Shown here in pieces: positions 1 through 12,097 of a DNA stretch of 64,000 nt. Made by a program: the position numbers and the translations under genes. Origin of the DNA: Bolinopsis microptera (Eukaryota > Ctenophora > Tentaculata > Lobata > Bolinopsidae). Within the stretch, counting starts at the first letter, position 1, and each line of letters begins with the position of its first letter. The notes beneath the pieces were generated by a model, which was given only the letters and a program-made list of their open reading frames with translations, did no database searches and was not told where the DNA came from. The stretch lies in assembly GCF_026151205.1 (NCBI RefSeq), contig NC_087072.1, positions 17,003,669-17,067,668 of the forward strand, in the 5' to 3' direction.

Positions 1-1051
1 TAGTTAAGACTTTAAGATGTTTTTGCTCGCGCACGTGCATTTTAACGTTGCTACGCAACAGCGCAGTAAACCTTTGCTAAAATAACGACATTATTCTAAC
101 GGTTATTTTACCTCACTTCCGACGTTAATTATAAAAAATCTAAAGACTAAATCAAAATTCTAAGAATGCTATAGCCTATTCCTATCCTTTTTCTACAACC
201 CTGCTAAAAATGGCGAGGTTTCAACTCCATTTGCGAGCTGGGTTTGATTTCACCAGAGGGTCATTTTGAGGTCGATTTTCGGTGTTTTTTCTTCTATGTC
301 CCCGTTGCCGGGGAAATTTCGTCAAGTTTAAATTATAGTATAGATGTGTCACGCACTACATTTCATGCTGCCTACACTATCCTGTGTATTTCAACTCGAG
401 TCGATGTGCTCATAACAAGCCGATACGTAATTTGTTCTCGGTTATGCGGTACTAATTGCCTTTTTATGTTGTGGCCTATGAAATACATTTTACCGTTTTT
501 ATGCCATACAAATTTATAAAACTTGTACTCATCAAGGCGACCTGTTGTCTCGTACCAGGTAATGTGGTTGGGCTTATAATAGTGGGCCAAAGAAATTAAT
601 TTGAAAGTTGCAAAGTTAAGGGGAGATTAATCTTGAACAAACGCGAACAAATCAGGAGCAACAAATGCGGGGCAAACTTTCAGGCAAGGCCCAGTAGACT
701 ACAGGGAGCAGTGCCCGGCACTCGGCATTGCTCGCTCGCTCCATTAGTTCATTCAATACTTATATAATTAGGCTAACTAATTCTAATGCCAGGTTAATTA
801 AATACGGTTTGTAATTTGTAGAATGCATTAGTCGACATCTGACTGCTCTGAGCGAATAAAATGTATTACTCGGTTTGCTAATTAGTACGCTAACCAAATT
901 AACCATTTCCCCGCAGTTTGTGCTCTACTGGCTGTATTATCTAATTCCCAGTGACAAGGTTTCACTGCAGTCTATTATTTCATTTTTCCTCAAATTGACA
1001 CGTTAAGTTTGCTTTTGTTTGTGTTTCCTTGCAAGCTGGTAATTGTTCGGA
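1..1051. other. 5' flank of the TACC-repeat gene, no gene recognised
   Basis: No convincing coding region is seen. The last 30 bases before the start codon at 1052 include a pyrimidine-rich stretch ending in GCAAG (1021-1035), which could be a 3' splice acceptor, so an untranslated first exon may lie in this flank. Short open frames here (for example 244-519) look random in composition. Confidence 0.5.
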
Positions 1052-4000
1052 ATGTCAAGCAGACCAGCAGCAAAGCCCCGAGGGGCTGGGGCAGCTGGTA
1101 AAACGGGTGCTGCAAGCCGATCTAGCACTGTTAGTAAACCAGGGACCACGGGACGAGCTGGAGCAAAGGCCAGTGTATCTGGAAGGGGTGGTGCAAGGGG
1201 TGGTTCAACTGGTAGGGGTGGTAAAGCAGGGGCTGGTAAACGTGGTGGTCCGCAGAAATCTACTGCTGAGATCGCAAAACTTCCCCCTGAAGAGATCGAG
1301 AAATGTGACATTTCTGTTATTGAGAAGCTTCCTGCTAAAGTCATTGAGAAGCTCAGTCCTATTACGATTGCCAAGCTGAGTCCTGAGAAGATTGCGTCTC
1401 TTTCGCCAAATGTCATCAGCTCTTTAGATGCTACCATCATAGAATCACTTGACATTTCTGTCATTCAAACTTTAGATCCTGCCACCATCTCAAAACTTGG
1501 TCCTGACAAAGTAGAACAGTTGCCTCTAGAAACTGTGAGTAAACTGACCCCTGAATGTCTGAACACTCTACCTGTCTCCATTGTGTCTCAGCTGGAGTCC
1601 TCCGTTCTAAACACCTTGTCTCCTGATCTCCTCAACAAGTTAGAGCCAGATAAGATCAGAGAGCTGGACTCGGAGTGTGTGGCGTCTCTTGATACCAAGG
1701 TTCTCGAGTCATTAGGGACAGAATTCCTGATAGCCCAACCTGCATCAGTCCAATCAAAGCTGAGTAAAGAATTTATCCAACAGCTTAGTACTGCCAATCT
1801 CATGGTGCTGGATCCGTCGGTGTTCGATAAATGTGACATCGATTTCCTCAACGAAGCCGACCCCTCTATCTTGAACCAATTGAAGTCTTCTGTCTTAGAA
1901 AAGCTTAGTTTGAGCACTATCGAGCGTTTAGAGCCTTCAACAATCGAAAAGCTGTCTTTGGGTATCATCCAGAAGATAGACTACAGAATTATTGAGCAAC
2001 TGAGTTCAGAGATAATCAGCATGCTGCCCTCTTCCATCCTCAACAATATCTCTCCCAGTGCGCTTGAAAAGTTGGACCCCACAATTCTGGACACGGTTGA
2101 TGTGCCGGTTCTGGAGAAAGTGTCCCCGACTGTGCTCAGTAATTTGTCTAGTGACGTTCTTGAGAAGATGAGTATTTGTACAATCGCTAAACTTAACAAA
2201 TCTGCCATTCAGAGGCTGAGTTGTGAGGTGGTTGAAAAGCTTCCTTTGGATGTTATACAAGGGTTAGATTCACAGTTAATCGAGAAACTGAGTGTCAGTG
2301 TAGTGAATCAGCTTGATCCAACTGTAATTGAGAAGTTGTCAACTGACGTTATCAACACACTCGACAAAGAGGTAATCTCTAGACTGAGTCCTGATGTGAT
2401 TCAAGGTTTAGAGTTAGCTGTAATCAGTGAGCTGCCTCCAGCTACCTTGTCCAAATTGCCGTCAACCATCCTGCAGAAGTTGGATAAATCAGTCATTGAA
2501 ATGTTGGAGCCGGAGATTATCTCCCAAATGGATCTTGCAGTCATTGAAACTCTAAAACCAGAGGTTTTATGTACCTTGTCACCAGAAATTCTGTCCAAGC
2601 TGTCAAAACAGGTTTTAGAAAGGCTGCCAATAGAATCGTTGCAACATCTTCCTCCGGATCTAGTACAAACCCTTAGTCGTGACGTCATAAAAACCCTAGA
2701 CCCCTCATACATCTCACAGTTCAGTGTTGCTTTCATCGAAACATTGCCCACTGACGTTATAGAACAGCTCGACACTTCCGTCGTCAACCAACTGAGTATT
2801 CCAGTGATAGAGACATTGGACAAGACCGTGGTCTGTAAATTGGATATTTCTGTTATTGAGCAACTGGACCCATCTTTCCTTGACACTCTAGACAATGATT
2901 GTCTGTCCTTGTTAACACCACCTGTCCTAGCTAAACTTAAGTTAGAGGTACTTGAGGAGCTGGACCCCAGTATTCTCAACAAATTGGATGGTTTTGTGAT
3001 CGCTAAGTTGAAACCGGAGGTCATTGAACGGTTAGATCCCGTTGTGATCGAGAAGTTAGCTCCGGAAGTGATAGAAACTCTGAGCCCTAGCGTGATCAAC
3101 ACTCTATCTGGGGATGTAATCAAGAATCTAGATGTTCAGATAATCAGTCAGCTTGATATTAAAGTAATCGAGACGCTCGATATAGAAGTTCTGAACAATT
3201 TAAGTGTTGAACTAATTGAACAACTTGATATTGATGTTATAAAGAAACTGGACCCATCAGTTCTCAACAAAATATCTAAAAGGGTATTGAAAAAGCTGCC
3301 GACCTACGTCATTGAGACATTAGATGTGAAGGTTGTTGAAGGTTTAGGATTGTACATAATCAAGAAACTTGACCCTCAGATAATCCAAGGTTTAAGTAAG
3401 AATACTTTGAATCAGCTGCCAGCAGATGTCATCGCCATGTTTGACACAGAAGTTATAGAGTCACTCCGGCCCGATGTCATTGACAAACTTCCAATTTCCA
3501 CCATCCAGCGGCTCAGTGTTTCTACCATTGAGAAACTGGGGCCAGAAATACTCTGCAAGCTTGACATTGAGGTAATAACTCAGCTTGATCCTAAAATAAT
3601 TGAGAAGTTGGGTACTGATGTTATCCGACAATTACCTGGTGATATCATAGCCAAACTTTGTCCTGAAGCTATCTCCAAACTGGACAAATCATCACTTGAG
3701 CGATTACCCGTTGAAATAATCGCGACACTTTCTCCGGCAGTGATATCCAAGATGAAGACGGAGATAATAGAGGCCCTGCCAATGAGTTGCATTAGAACCT
3801 TAACCCCCATCTGTATCGAGAGACTTCCCATTGAGACCATACAGAAGTTGGACGTGGGTTGTATTTCCAACCTCTCTGTGTCCATACTTAATCAATTGAG
3901 TTTGGAAACTGTAAAAAAACTTCCAGCAAAAGTTGCTGAACAATTAGACAGCTCCATTATTGAGAAGCTCCCCTTGCAAACGATAGAGGGATTCAGCATC

Positions 4001-7000
4001 TCAACAATCGAGCGACTGCCACCTGATGTCATAGCTAAATTAAATATCGACATCATCAAGAGTCTTTCTGTTGAATGTCTGGAAACTTTGGATCCTGAAG
4101 TGCTTAACAAGCTCCCAGAAGATATTCTAGCACAGTTGAATCCTGATATTATCGAAGGTCTCCCTTTCTCTGCTATAAAAGATCTGCCCCTGGAGAATAT
4201 GCTGAAGTTGCCCATCGCAATCTTCAATCGTCAGAGAGTTGAAGACTTGGTAACTTTGCCTCTGGAGATAGTTGAGATGCTTGATATCAGAGTCTTATCT
4301 AAATTCCCAGCTAAGATTCTAGAGCAGTTGTCTCCAGCCGTCGCCATGCTTCTACCCTCTGACATTATCAGCAAGTTCGACCCTAACTTCATAGCAACTT
4401 TAGACAATAGCATTGTGGAAAGACTCGATGATGCAGTTTTAGAAAACCTCCCCCAAAATGTCCTTGCCAAGCTGAGTGTAGCTCGGCTGCAGTCCATATC
4501 ACCTAAGGTTTTACAGAAACTTGACAGCAAGATAATAGAAAAGTTACCTTCGGAAGTGATAGAACGATTTGAAAAGGAAGTCCTGAACTCACTATCTCCC
4601 AGAGCCCTGAGAAATCTCCCACCTGAGATTTTAGAGGAACTTGACATTCAGGTCATAGAAAGTCTGGACATCCACACGATCCAGCTGCTGAAACCATCAG
4701 TCATAGAAAAACTTAGTCCCCAGATAATAGCTCTCCTTGATAAAGCAACAATTCAGCAGCTTAGTTCCGAGATAATCAGTCAATTGGACACTTCGATGAT
4801 TCAAAGTTTAGATTCCAAACTAATCAACGAGCTTGACAATAAAGTTCTCAACAAGATGGAACCAGAGATTCTAAGTAAATTGCCACTGGGTAGAATTGCT
4901 ACACTTGACGTGGATACCATCCAAAGATTGCCACTCTCCATCATCTCAGAAATGCCTGTCAACATCATTGAACAGATGTCTCGGGAGGTCCTAGAGAAGA
5001 TGCCACTCAACAAGCTGGAGCATATATCTGACTCCCTCATCAGCAGTTTAACTGTCAAACTGCTGGAACACATGTCGATGAGGGACATGAAAAACCTAGA
5101 CTCCAAGTTCCTCTGCAAGCTCTCCACTACAGTCCTGAACGAGCTCCCTCCGTCAGTACTCCGCAAACTGCCAGCTAACAAGCTGAAGCTCCTTGACATA
5201 GCAACTCTAGAGCAGCTGGATGTGTTCATCATAGAGAAACTCCCGTCTAGTCTGGTGGAACAGTTAGATAACAGATTAATAGAGCGACTCAGTCCGGAGA
5301 TAATTGAAACACTCTCTCTCAGTACCATCTCCCAGCTTCCTCTTAGTACGATCAAACAGTTGAGTATCAAGACTATGCAGCGGCTAGATCCTTCTATCCT
5401 TGAGGGGCTACCGCTTAGTTTACTTGAACAGATGGATGTGGTGGTGATTCAAGAGTTGCATCCTAGGATAATTTCCAAGATGAATCCTGATATCTTTGGT
5501 AAATTAAGTGAGTCAGTTTTGGAGAAACTAGATCCTTCCGTCTTCACTAATATGAACCCAAGGAAAATAGAGGCTCTAAGCTTATCCGTGATAGAGACCA
5601 TGGACAACTCCATAATAGAGAAATTGAACCCGAAAGTAATCTGCAAACTACCTCCAAAAAGATTGGACAAGTTAGATCCTCGATTGTTAAGTCGTCTTGA
5701 TCCTAAATGCTTAAGAAAGCTCAATCCAAAAGTCATCGACAAGATAAACCCTAAAACTATCGAGCATTTGGATCCTAAAGTGATTGAAAAGCTAAATCCT
5801 AAGGTGATAGAGAAGCTCAACCCGCGTGTGATTGAAAGACTACATCCTTCGGCCATCAGTAAACTAAATACGAGAATAATCCAGAAGTTGAACGTGGCGG
5901 TTATAGAGAAGTTGCCAGGGAGTGTTATAGAGAGGTTATCTCCAGCGGTGCTGGTCCAGTTGTCACCTGCCGTCTTACATTGTCTGAAACCCACTGTGCT
6001 GGATGAGATCGAGAAGTATCTGTATAAACTGGAGATGAGGGATAGTAGAGATAGCTTCCCAGGTCTGGTACCTGATACCTTTCTTTCCTTACCTGCACTG
6101 TCACCTTTCTTTCCTTACCTGCACTGTACCTTTCTTATTTATAATGTTAGCTCCCTTACTATTTCCTTTCTTTTTATCAGTTCTACATGTGTTACCATGG
6201 TAACAAGTGCTCTGTTTCAGATGTGAAGTCAGTAGAACCAGCTGAAGAGTTCCACGATGCCCACGCACCAGAAAGGGAGGTTGTAGCAATAACTTCTGAT
6301 GGTCACGTGGATAATCTGTCTAAAGCAGCTACTGGCTCCAGAATCCCTGCCCCTGCTAGGAGCAACGCTATTCCTACTAAACTACCGGTATGTACATTCA
6401 CCACACATTACACAACTTTGAGTATTAATTTTACATCATCTTAGGAGAAATCCCAAAAAGGAGATTGCAAAAGAATTAATTATTCACTTCCTGTCCCCAT
6501 GACACTGAGTCACCAGAATATTCTGATCACCTAAAATACATATCATCGCTATTCTACACTTAACACTGTCAGACAAATCTGCGGTGTATTGCTGCGGATA
6601 CTTTTAAATAAGCTTAATAATTATACAAGTTTACATAAATTAGAATATTGCCTTGTTCAAATCTGAGACCAGTACAAAGTGAATAATTAAGTCTGTCTGC
6701 GTCAAATCAAATTGTCATGAAATGGTTACCCGCTAGTGGTAAGTTACAGTAACCACATAATCGCTAAACTGATTAATGTTGGTCACCGCTTACCATGGTT
6801 ACGTAAGTGGTTACTATGGTTACGATGATTCCCTGAAATTAACCTGAAACTGTTTCAGTCCCCCAAGAAACACGCTGAACCAACTCTAACCCTCAACTCT
6901 AACGGCCTGTAAGTAGATAACTGGTCCACAACTTGTACAATGACGACTGTGTGTACTTCTACTATTACTTGTTCCACTGTTGTGTACATGTACTTGTAAT

Positions 7001-10000
7001 TCTGTGTCTCATGTTGACCCAACTATAACTGTGCTGTGCTTGTACTTTTACTTTTATATCATCTTTAACCTTATTACGATGACAGAAATTGACTCCTTTG
7101 AAGTTTGAACCTGATTAATATAATATCACTGCGTTGTCATGTATTCGTGTATCATGATACAGTTCCTTTATACACTGTATATAATGTAGTTCTACTCTCC
7201 GCACTATATCAATAGTGAGCTGCAATAAGTCAATAATACATCCACATTACTTAGCTGTGTAGCGCTGAGAGGTCACGTGTTAACTGTATATTTGATACTC
7301 CAATACACACTGTCACGTGTAGTGTCCTAAGGAGCTACGTGTTCTGTTTGCTACTATTTTGTTTCAGCTCCCTCGTCCCTGCATGCCTAGAGAAAAGTTT
7401 AGTGTGCAGACAACATACAATTATTACAATTTTGTGCAGATAGGATTCATATCAGTTTGTTCAAAAAATATGTGGATGTGCAGTTAGAATTGCTCTTGTG
7501 CAGGCAACAAGGTTACCAGGTTAAGGCTTTTTCTACTCATGTGTCCCTCATACCATCACCATGGCTACGCGTATATATTTACATCCAATATATGAGAGAT
7601 CTTCTCACATTGCGTTGTTTCCTCGTAAATTAGGTTATACTTATTCTTCGAAAGCTGAAGGTATCTCATATTTTTAATAATTCAATGGCTCTATATTAAA
7701 TTTAGAGGTTTGTTTTATATACAATAAGTTGTTTCTTTTGTATACATTGAAAGTTGAACCGTGTAATAAATTGATCAATCCATATCCAGTTACATCGGAA
7801 CTTTTCGACACTGGTACTGAATACATCCCATATACATTACATGGAATACTTTTTGTACTGATTTCTCTTTACATAATACATATTACATAAGAGGTTCTCT
7901 ACATTATTATCTATATACCACTTTTCGCATCCCTACAAGTATAGTCACGGACCAGGGTAGAACATTACAGCGTAGGTGTGGCTACTAGTTAGTTATTCAA
8001 CTGTGTTACTGTGCTTTTTGTCACATTGCATAATATCGTTGTTAAACCTCTGGTAAGTGGTGTTCAACTTTCCGAGGAAAATGTCTGTGTGTATTATTTG
8101 AACACACCTAACTGGGTTTTAAAGTTGTATAATTGTTTAACAAATAATTCTAATAATTCCTTGAAAAGTGCAGGAATCCTAATTTGTGGGTTTTTGTTGT
8201 TTTGATCGGAACAGCATATTATATTATTAATTGATTGAAATGACAAGTCATGTTACCGACCACGTGTCATGCTATTTAGCACGTGTCATGTTACCTAATC
8301 ACGTGTTAATGATATAATTTGTAAAAGTGTGATTACTGATTATGTACCGTCATCCTTCACATGTTCACATGTACAATCTTTTAAATTTGTAAAATAGCAA
8401 TTGTTGTTGTTCTCTTTATTTTTCTATTCAGTTGTTGGCTTTGTAAATTGTATAGTTACATAGTCTCCTCTATTACTGTGCTGTTATAGAAACTTGGCTC
8501 CTGATTAGGCTCCAATCACACTGGCAGTGCACATAAAAATGACAAATGTGACTACCTGTGCGAGCTGCCTATTTCATCTGACAATACTTTAGTACTAACA
8601 CTGTGGTTCATTGTGTCCTTGATATAATGCTTGCCAATATCCAAACTTCCATCAGCTGTACATTTTAATGAATTACATTTACCAGTTGTCTGGTTGTCAA
8701 ACTGTACACACTTAACAGTACATTGTCGTACACACGCAAATGCTTTTGTCTAACGTTAAAAGAAAAAGTGTAAAATAGCGTAGAAAAGTGTACCTTTTTT
8801 ACTACACCATACATAAAAAGTGTAGTGTACAACCCCCGCCATCCCCCGCCCCCCCCCCCCCCCCCCCCCCCCCCCAAGCTGATTGGTTAATGGCTCTAAA
8901 AATTAATATTATTTGAAATCTTCCCACTTCTTTCAGGGATAATGAAAAGAACAACTCAGTAGAGGTTAAAGAACAGAACACTGCTCAGGTTGGTTAATCA
9001 GCACATTTATTGTACGATTATATAACTGGTCAGTGGTCATGGTAGTAATTCACCAGTCACCACCTTATCTGACCCCCAATTTAAGTAATTTCTTAGATTT
9101 ACGAGTTTTACTTTCATCTGGGTGGAAAAGATTTAGCATCCTTTATACCTTCTTACCTTCTATTTTGTTGATTGAATACATCTGGTGGATATTTGAACGC
9201 TGAGAGTGTGATGTTGATCATTAAACTTGTTCCCAGTCTGCAATAGTGATATCAGCAAGATGTCACCCCTTTAACCTGCTGGTATGTAAGGTATGAGGTG
9301 GAGCGTGCATACAACCGCAGATCACTTGTTACTACTCAAATGTACCCATCAAGCACTTTGTGCCGTCTGATATACAGTAATTGTGAAATGTGAATAAACC
9401 CATATTTGGTCCTATATATTCATATTGTATAACACTACTATGTGCTCCACATCTTTAACTGTAGTCAACCTAGATCGTTCCCAGCTATCCTGTCTTTATT
9501 TGTTTTGTGATTGTGTTATAGTAGTTGCCCCATATTTGAAATATTGACCTGAGCTAAAAACTACGGACTTGCATTTTTAATCACTCTTGGACTCAAAAAC
9601 AACACTGTTCAGGTACCAAACGTAAACAAAATGTCAATAGAATTGGTTACAACATCAAGCTCATGTCTCTATTTCAATGATCAGTAATTTCTTTAGTTTT
9701 TGTCTCAGCACACGTGACCAATGTTCACGTGACCAATGTTCACGTGACTCCACTAAAACCCACGTGACCTCCACAGACGTATTCAGAGGACCAAGTTGAG
9801 GCCTTGATTAATTCGGCCAGAAAGCAGGAGCGGGATCAGGTACAAGCCTCCATGTCATACCATACATGTGCATTTTATCATCATACTGTATGTGTACACT
9901 AGGGAGCATGGCCTGTTCCTAGAGCATGGCCTGTGTTTTTAAAGAATGGTTTGTTTAGACTAGACAATGTTGTTTGTTAGCTCATTTTGTTTTTTAAGCT

Positions 10001-12097
10001 TCCAACTCCGTTATGATTCATACATAACTCAAATTCCACTTATTGGAACACGCTGGGCCGCAAACCACTCTAGTTGCGCGTCCGTTTTTGGGCGGTAGTG
10101 TCAGTGCACGGTGTTACGAAATGAGCATGCTTGTGATTGTTATGCTGCATGTTGCAAATCTGAGAAACAGTATACTTTGAGTGTTTCATTTTACAGATAT
10201 TATCTAACGGAAATATATTAATGTGGCCCGACCAAAATCTCACAATCTTATTTGTGTAGCTGTTTTGTGTCAAATGTTTGGGGGTTGATTCGAAGCTTTT
10301 TACACTAACGTTTCCAAATTTACTGGTCGAAGATCTAAAGCTGTGGTTCAGGTATCAAAACTGAATGTCCTGCTGTTTGAAAACTTAGATTTATGCACAT
10401 AGCATTTCCGATAAACTTCTAGATTCATCCTATACTACATATATTATCTTCTTTAAAAATAAAGCAATCGCCCAATGCTCAATTTAATTTATAGTTACAT
10501 ACTAATATATATAATATATATAACACTATACTTGCCCACAGTGGGAAGCTGATAGAAGAGAACTAGAACTGTTAGTTGAGGAGAAAACCGACGCAGCTAC
10601 CAATCCCGCTAGTATGGGTCAGAACTCGGACAACGGCCTGGTGCGTTATTTTAATCTAAATCATATATCGAATGCACTTCACAAGCCAATTTTGAATTGA
10701 AGTAATTTCCAATAAATACAGGGCATCTATTCAGTCTTGGGCTGGTATCAAAATACACTGTATAGATTTGTTTTTATTAAGGAGCTAGTTTATATGGAGA
10801 GTCATTACATACTCGGGGACACTACAAATTTTGTCCCAGAATCGTTACAACAATGCGACTAAAAAGTAATGTTCCGAGCCGGATATTACATTAGTTGCAT
10901 ACGATAAAAATACATTCTCTAACATTTTGTTAGCATTCTCTCACAATGACAAAGAAGCAAGCTGAGCCGTGCGATTTGAGACATTTTCATATTTATCGGT
11001 TTATATGTTTTAATTTTGTGTGAATTTTGATGTAAAAGTATTGTTCTGTAATATTTTAAATCTTTCTGACTGAAGTAAGGCCAGAGTCTCAATCAACCAA
11101 TCAGAAAAATGGATGCCCTCTTACTGATCATGATTTATCTGCCAGGAGCTGAAGATAATGTCAGAGCTAAATAATGAGTACGCTGAATGTATGATGGCTC
11201 AGAGCAAGCGAACAGAAGACATTCTCTCAAAACAAATCAAGAAACTCAGTACTGACAACTCAGTATTGTTGAAAGAACTTGATGTCATGCACTCAGCTAT
11301 GTCAGATCTTCATAAGAGATATGATCGCGCTAGGGGCATCATCAACCAAATGAAAAAGGTAAAACTCCCAAGGAATTTTGTCCCAGTTGTCTTCTCGAGG
11401 AGTTGTTGTGAGCGCCAACTCTATTCGCAAATTTGAAAATATTGAAATTTGTGACCCTAATTTTACTCATTATTAACAGTAATTTGTTTAATCAGAGAGA
11501 AGACACCCTCGAAGAAGAGATTAGACAGTGCCAAGAAGAACTGAGGAACTCAGAGGAGAACTGCCGCTACATCTCCAAAACTTGTGACGACAAACTCGAG
11601 GAGTAAGTTTCCTTCTTTCAAATTATTTTTAAATTTCATTCGTCCCTAAAATTTTGTGTGTGAGTTTTATATCTCTTTTTATCCCAACATTTGGAGTACG
11701 AAACGTGTTAAGAGTTCGAGTGATATCTAGAGGTTATGAATTCCTTGTGATTTATTTATCTCCTTTAACTCTTCAGAGCAAACACGCGTATTGACATGAT
11801 TAAACAAGAAACAGAAAAGGGCACAATTATGATGGAGGCCTCTATAAAGCGACTCGAACTGGAATGCAAGTCATGGCACTCCAAATTCCTAGATAAGGTA
11901 TGATTCATCTGTGTTAATTTATGTTTTTTCCTAACTACATGCTTCTCCCTAACTGCATTTACTTTCTAGTTTCTCGTTCTATCCCAAATAGAAAAATTCA
12001 ACACTGGATGTTTCAGGAGAGCTCAGAGAAGGAGTTGATAGCGATCTGCGACAGTTTGATGGGCGTGAAGGAGCAGGAAATGGACGAAGAACAATAG
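1052..12097 (+). CDS. TACC-domain protein with giant N-terminal octapeptide-repeat region (10 exons)
   Basis: I read ten coding exons: 1052-6062, 6221-6387, 6859-6908, 8937-8988, 9777-9839, 10542-10640, 11146-11358, 11496-11602, 11777-11897 and 12017-12097. All introns are GT-AG, phases match at every junction, and the sum is 5,964 bases, giving 1,987 residues plus stop. The start is ATG 1052 (MSSRPAAKPRG); a frame call from 1043 would use TTG. Residues 1-70 are basic and Gly/Arg/Ala-rich with RGG-like steps, residues ~73-1650 are eight-residue repeats, and residues ~1815-1987 form a charged coiled coil matching the TACC family, including an SDLHKRYDRARGIINQMKK segment and a C-terminal ELIAICDSL like the ELTKICDELI of vertebrate TACCs. 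TACC proteins bind centrosomes and microtubule plus ends with XMAP215/ch-TOG. No signal peptide is seen, so a cytoplasmic protein is inferred. AATAAA lies at 12735-12740. Exon limits are unproven without RNA. Confidence 0.85.
1268..6020 (+). repeat. Coding array of ~195 octapeptide repeats (24-nt period)
   Basis: Exon 1 translates into tandem eight-residue units of the form L-[D/S/P]-P-x-[V/I]-I-E-K, for example LDPSVIEK, LSPQIIAL, LDKATIQQ, LSSEIISQ. Leucine recurs every eighth residue with few breaks, hydrophobic residues sit at positions 5 and 6, and Asp/Ser/Pro fill positions 2-3. From residue ~73 to ~1650 this gives about 197 units. Units differ widely at the DNA level, so the array is old and held by selection on protein. 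The last ~30 units are more alike (NPKVIEKL type), suggesting more recent growth at the 3' end. The pattern superficially resembles the Leu/Pro/Ser-rich helical repeats of the mesothelin-stereocilin family; that comparison is from memory and is not a homology claim. Confidence 0.9.
6191..6204. promoter_or_regulatory. RFX X-box-like palindrome in intron 1
   Basis: GTTACCATGGTAAC is a perfect palindrome and matches the RFX X-box consensus GTTNCCATGGNAAC. It lies in intron 1 of the TACC gene, 17 bases before exon 2. A weaker relative sits near 6790 in intron 2 and another at 41946-41959. RFX factors control ciliary genes in animals. Function here is inference. Confidence 0.4.
8848..8875. repeat. 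Poly-C tract in intron 3
   Basis: A run of about 28 bases, nearly all C, lies 60 bases before exon 4 of the TACC gene. The complementary strand is G-rich and could form a quadruplex. The exact length is likely unreliable in assembly. Confidence 0.8.
9716..9770. promoter_or_regulatory. Cluster of four CACGTG E-boxes before exon 5
   Basis: Four CACGTGAC motifs occur within ~55 bases, ending a few bases before the 3' splice site of exon 5 at 9777. Two of them sit in a tandem repeat of about 15 bases. CACGTG is the core for bHLH-Zip factors (MYC, USF, MITF/TFE). The cluster may be an intronic enhancer or just a short repeat. Confidence 0.3.
11146..12097 (+). CDS. TACC coiled-coil domain exons 7-10
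   Basis: Four exons (11146-11358, 11496-11602, 11777-11897, 12017-12097) encode the C-terminal ~173 residues, close to the ~200-residue TACC domain. They are heptad-like and rich in Glu, Lys, Leu and Met with no proline run. A RY(E/D) segment before the middle, a KLEEANTRI stretch and a terminal ICDSL mark the family. The domain is at the extreme C terminus, as in known TACC proteins, and dimerises by coiled coil. These exons belong to the gene that starts at 1052. Splicing is inferred from frame continuity. Confidence 0.8.

Noticed and set aside
1003-5994. Series of Ser/Ile-rich minus-strand frames across the TACC exon 1
   Set aside because: They mirror the 24-nt coding repeat on the plus strand.
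7377-7487. Extra TACC exon after a TTTGTTTCAG acceptor
   Set aside because: Read in the required phase it runs to a stop near 7487 with low-complexity sequence, whereas skipping it joins 6908 to 8937 in frame.
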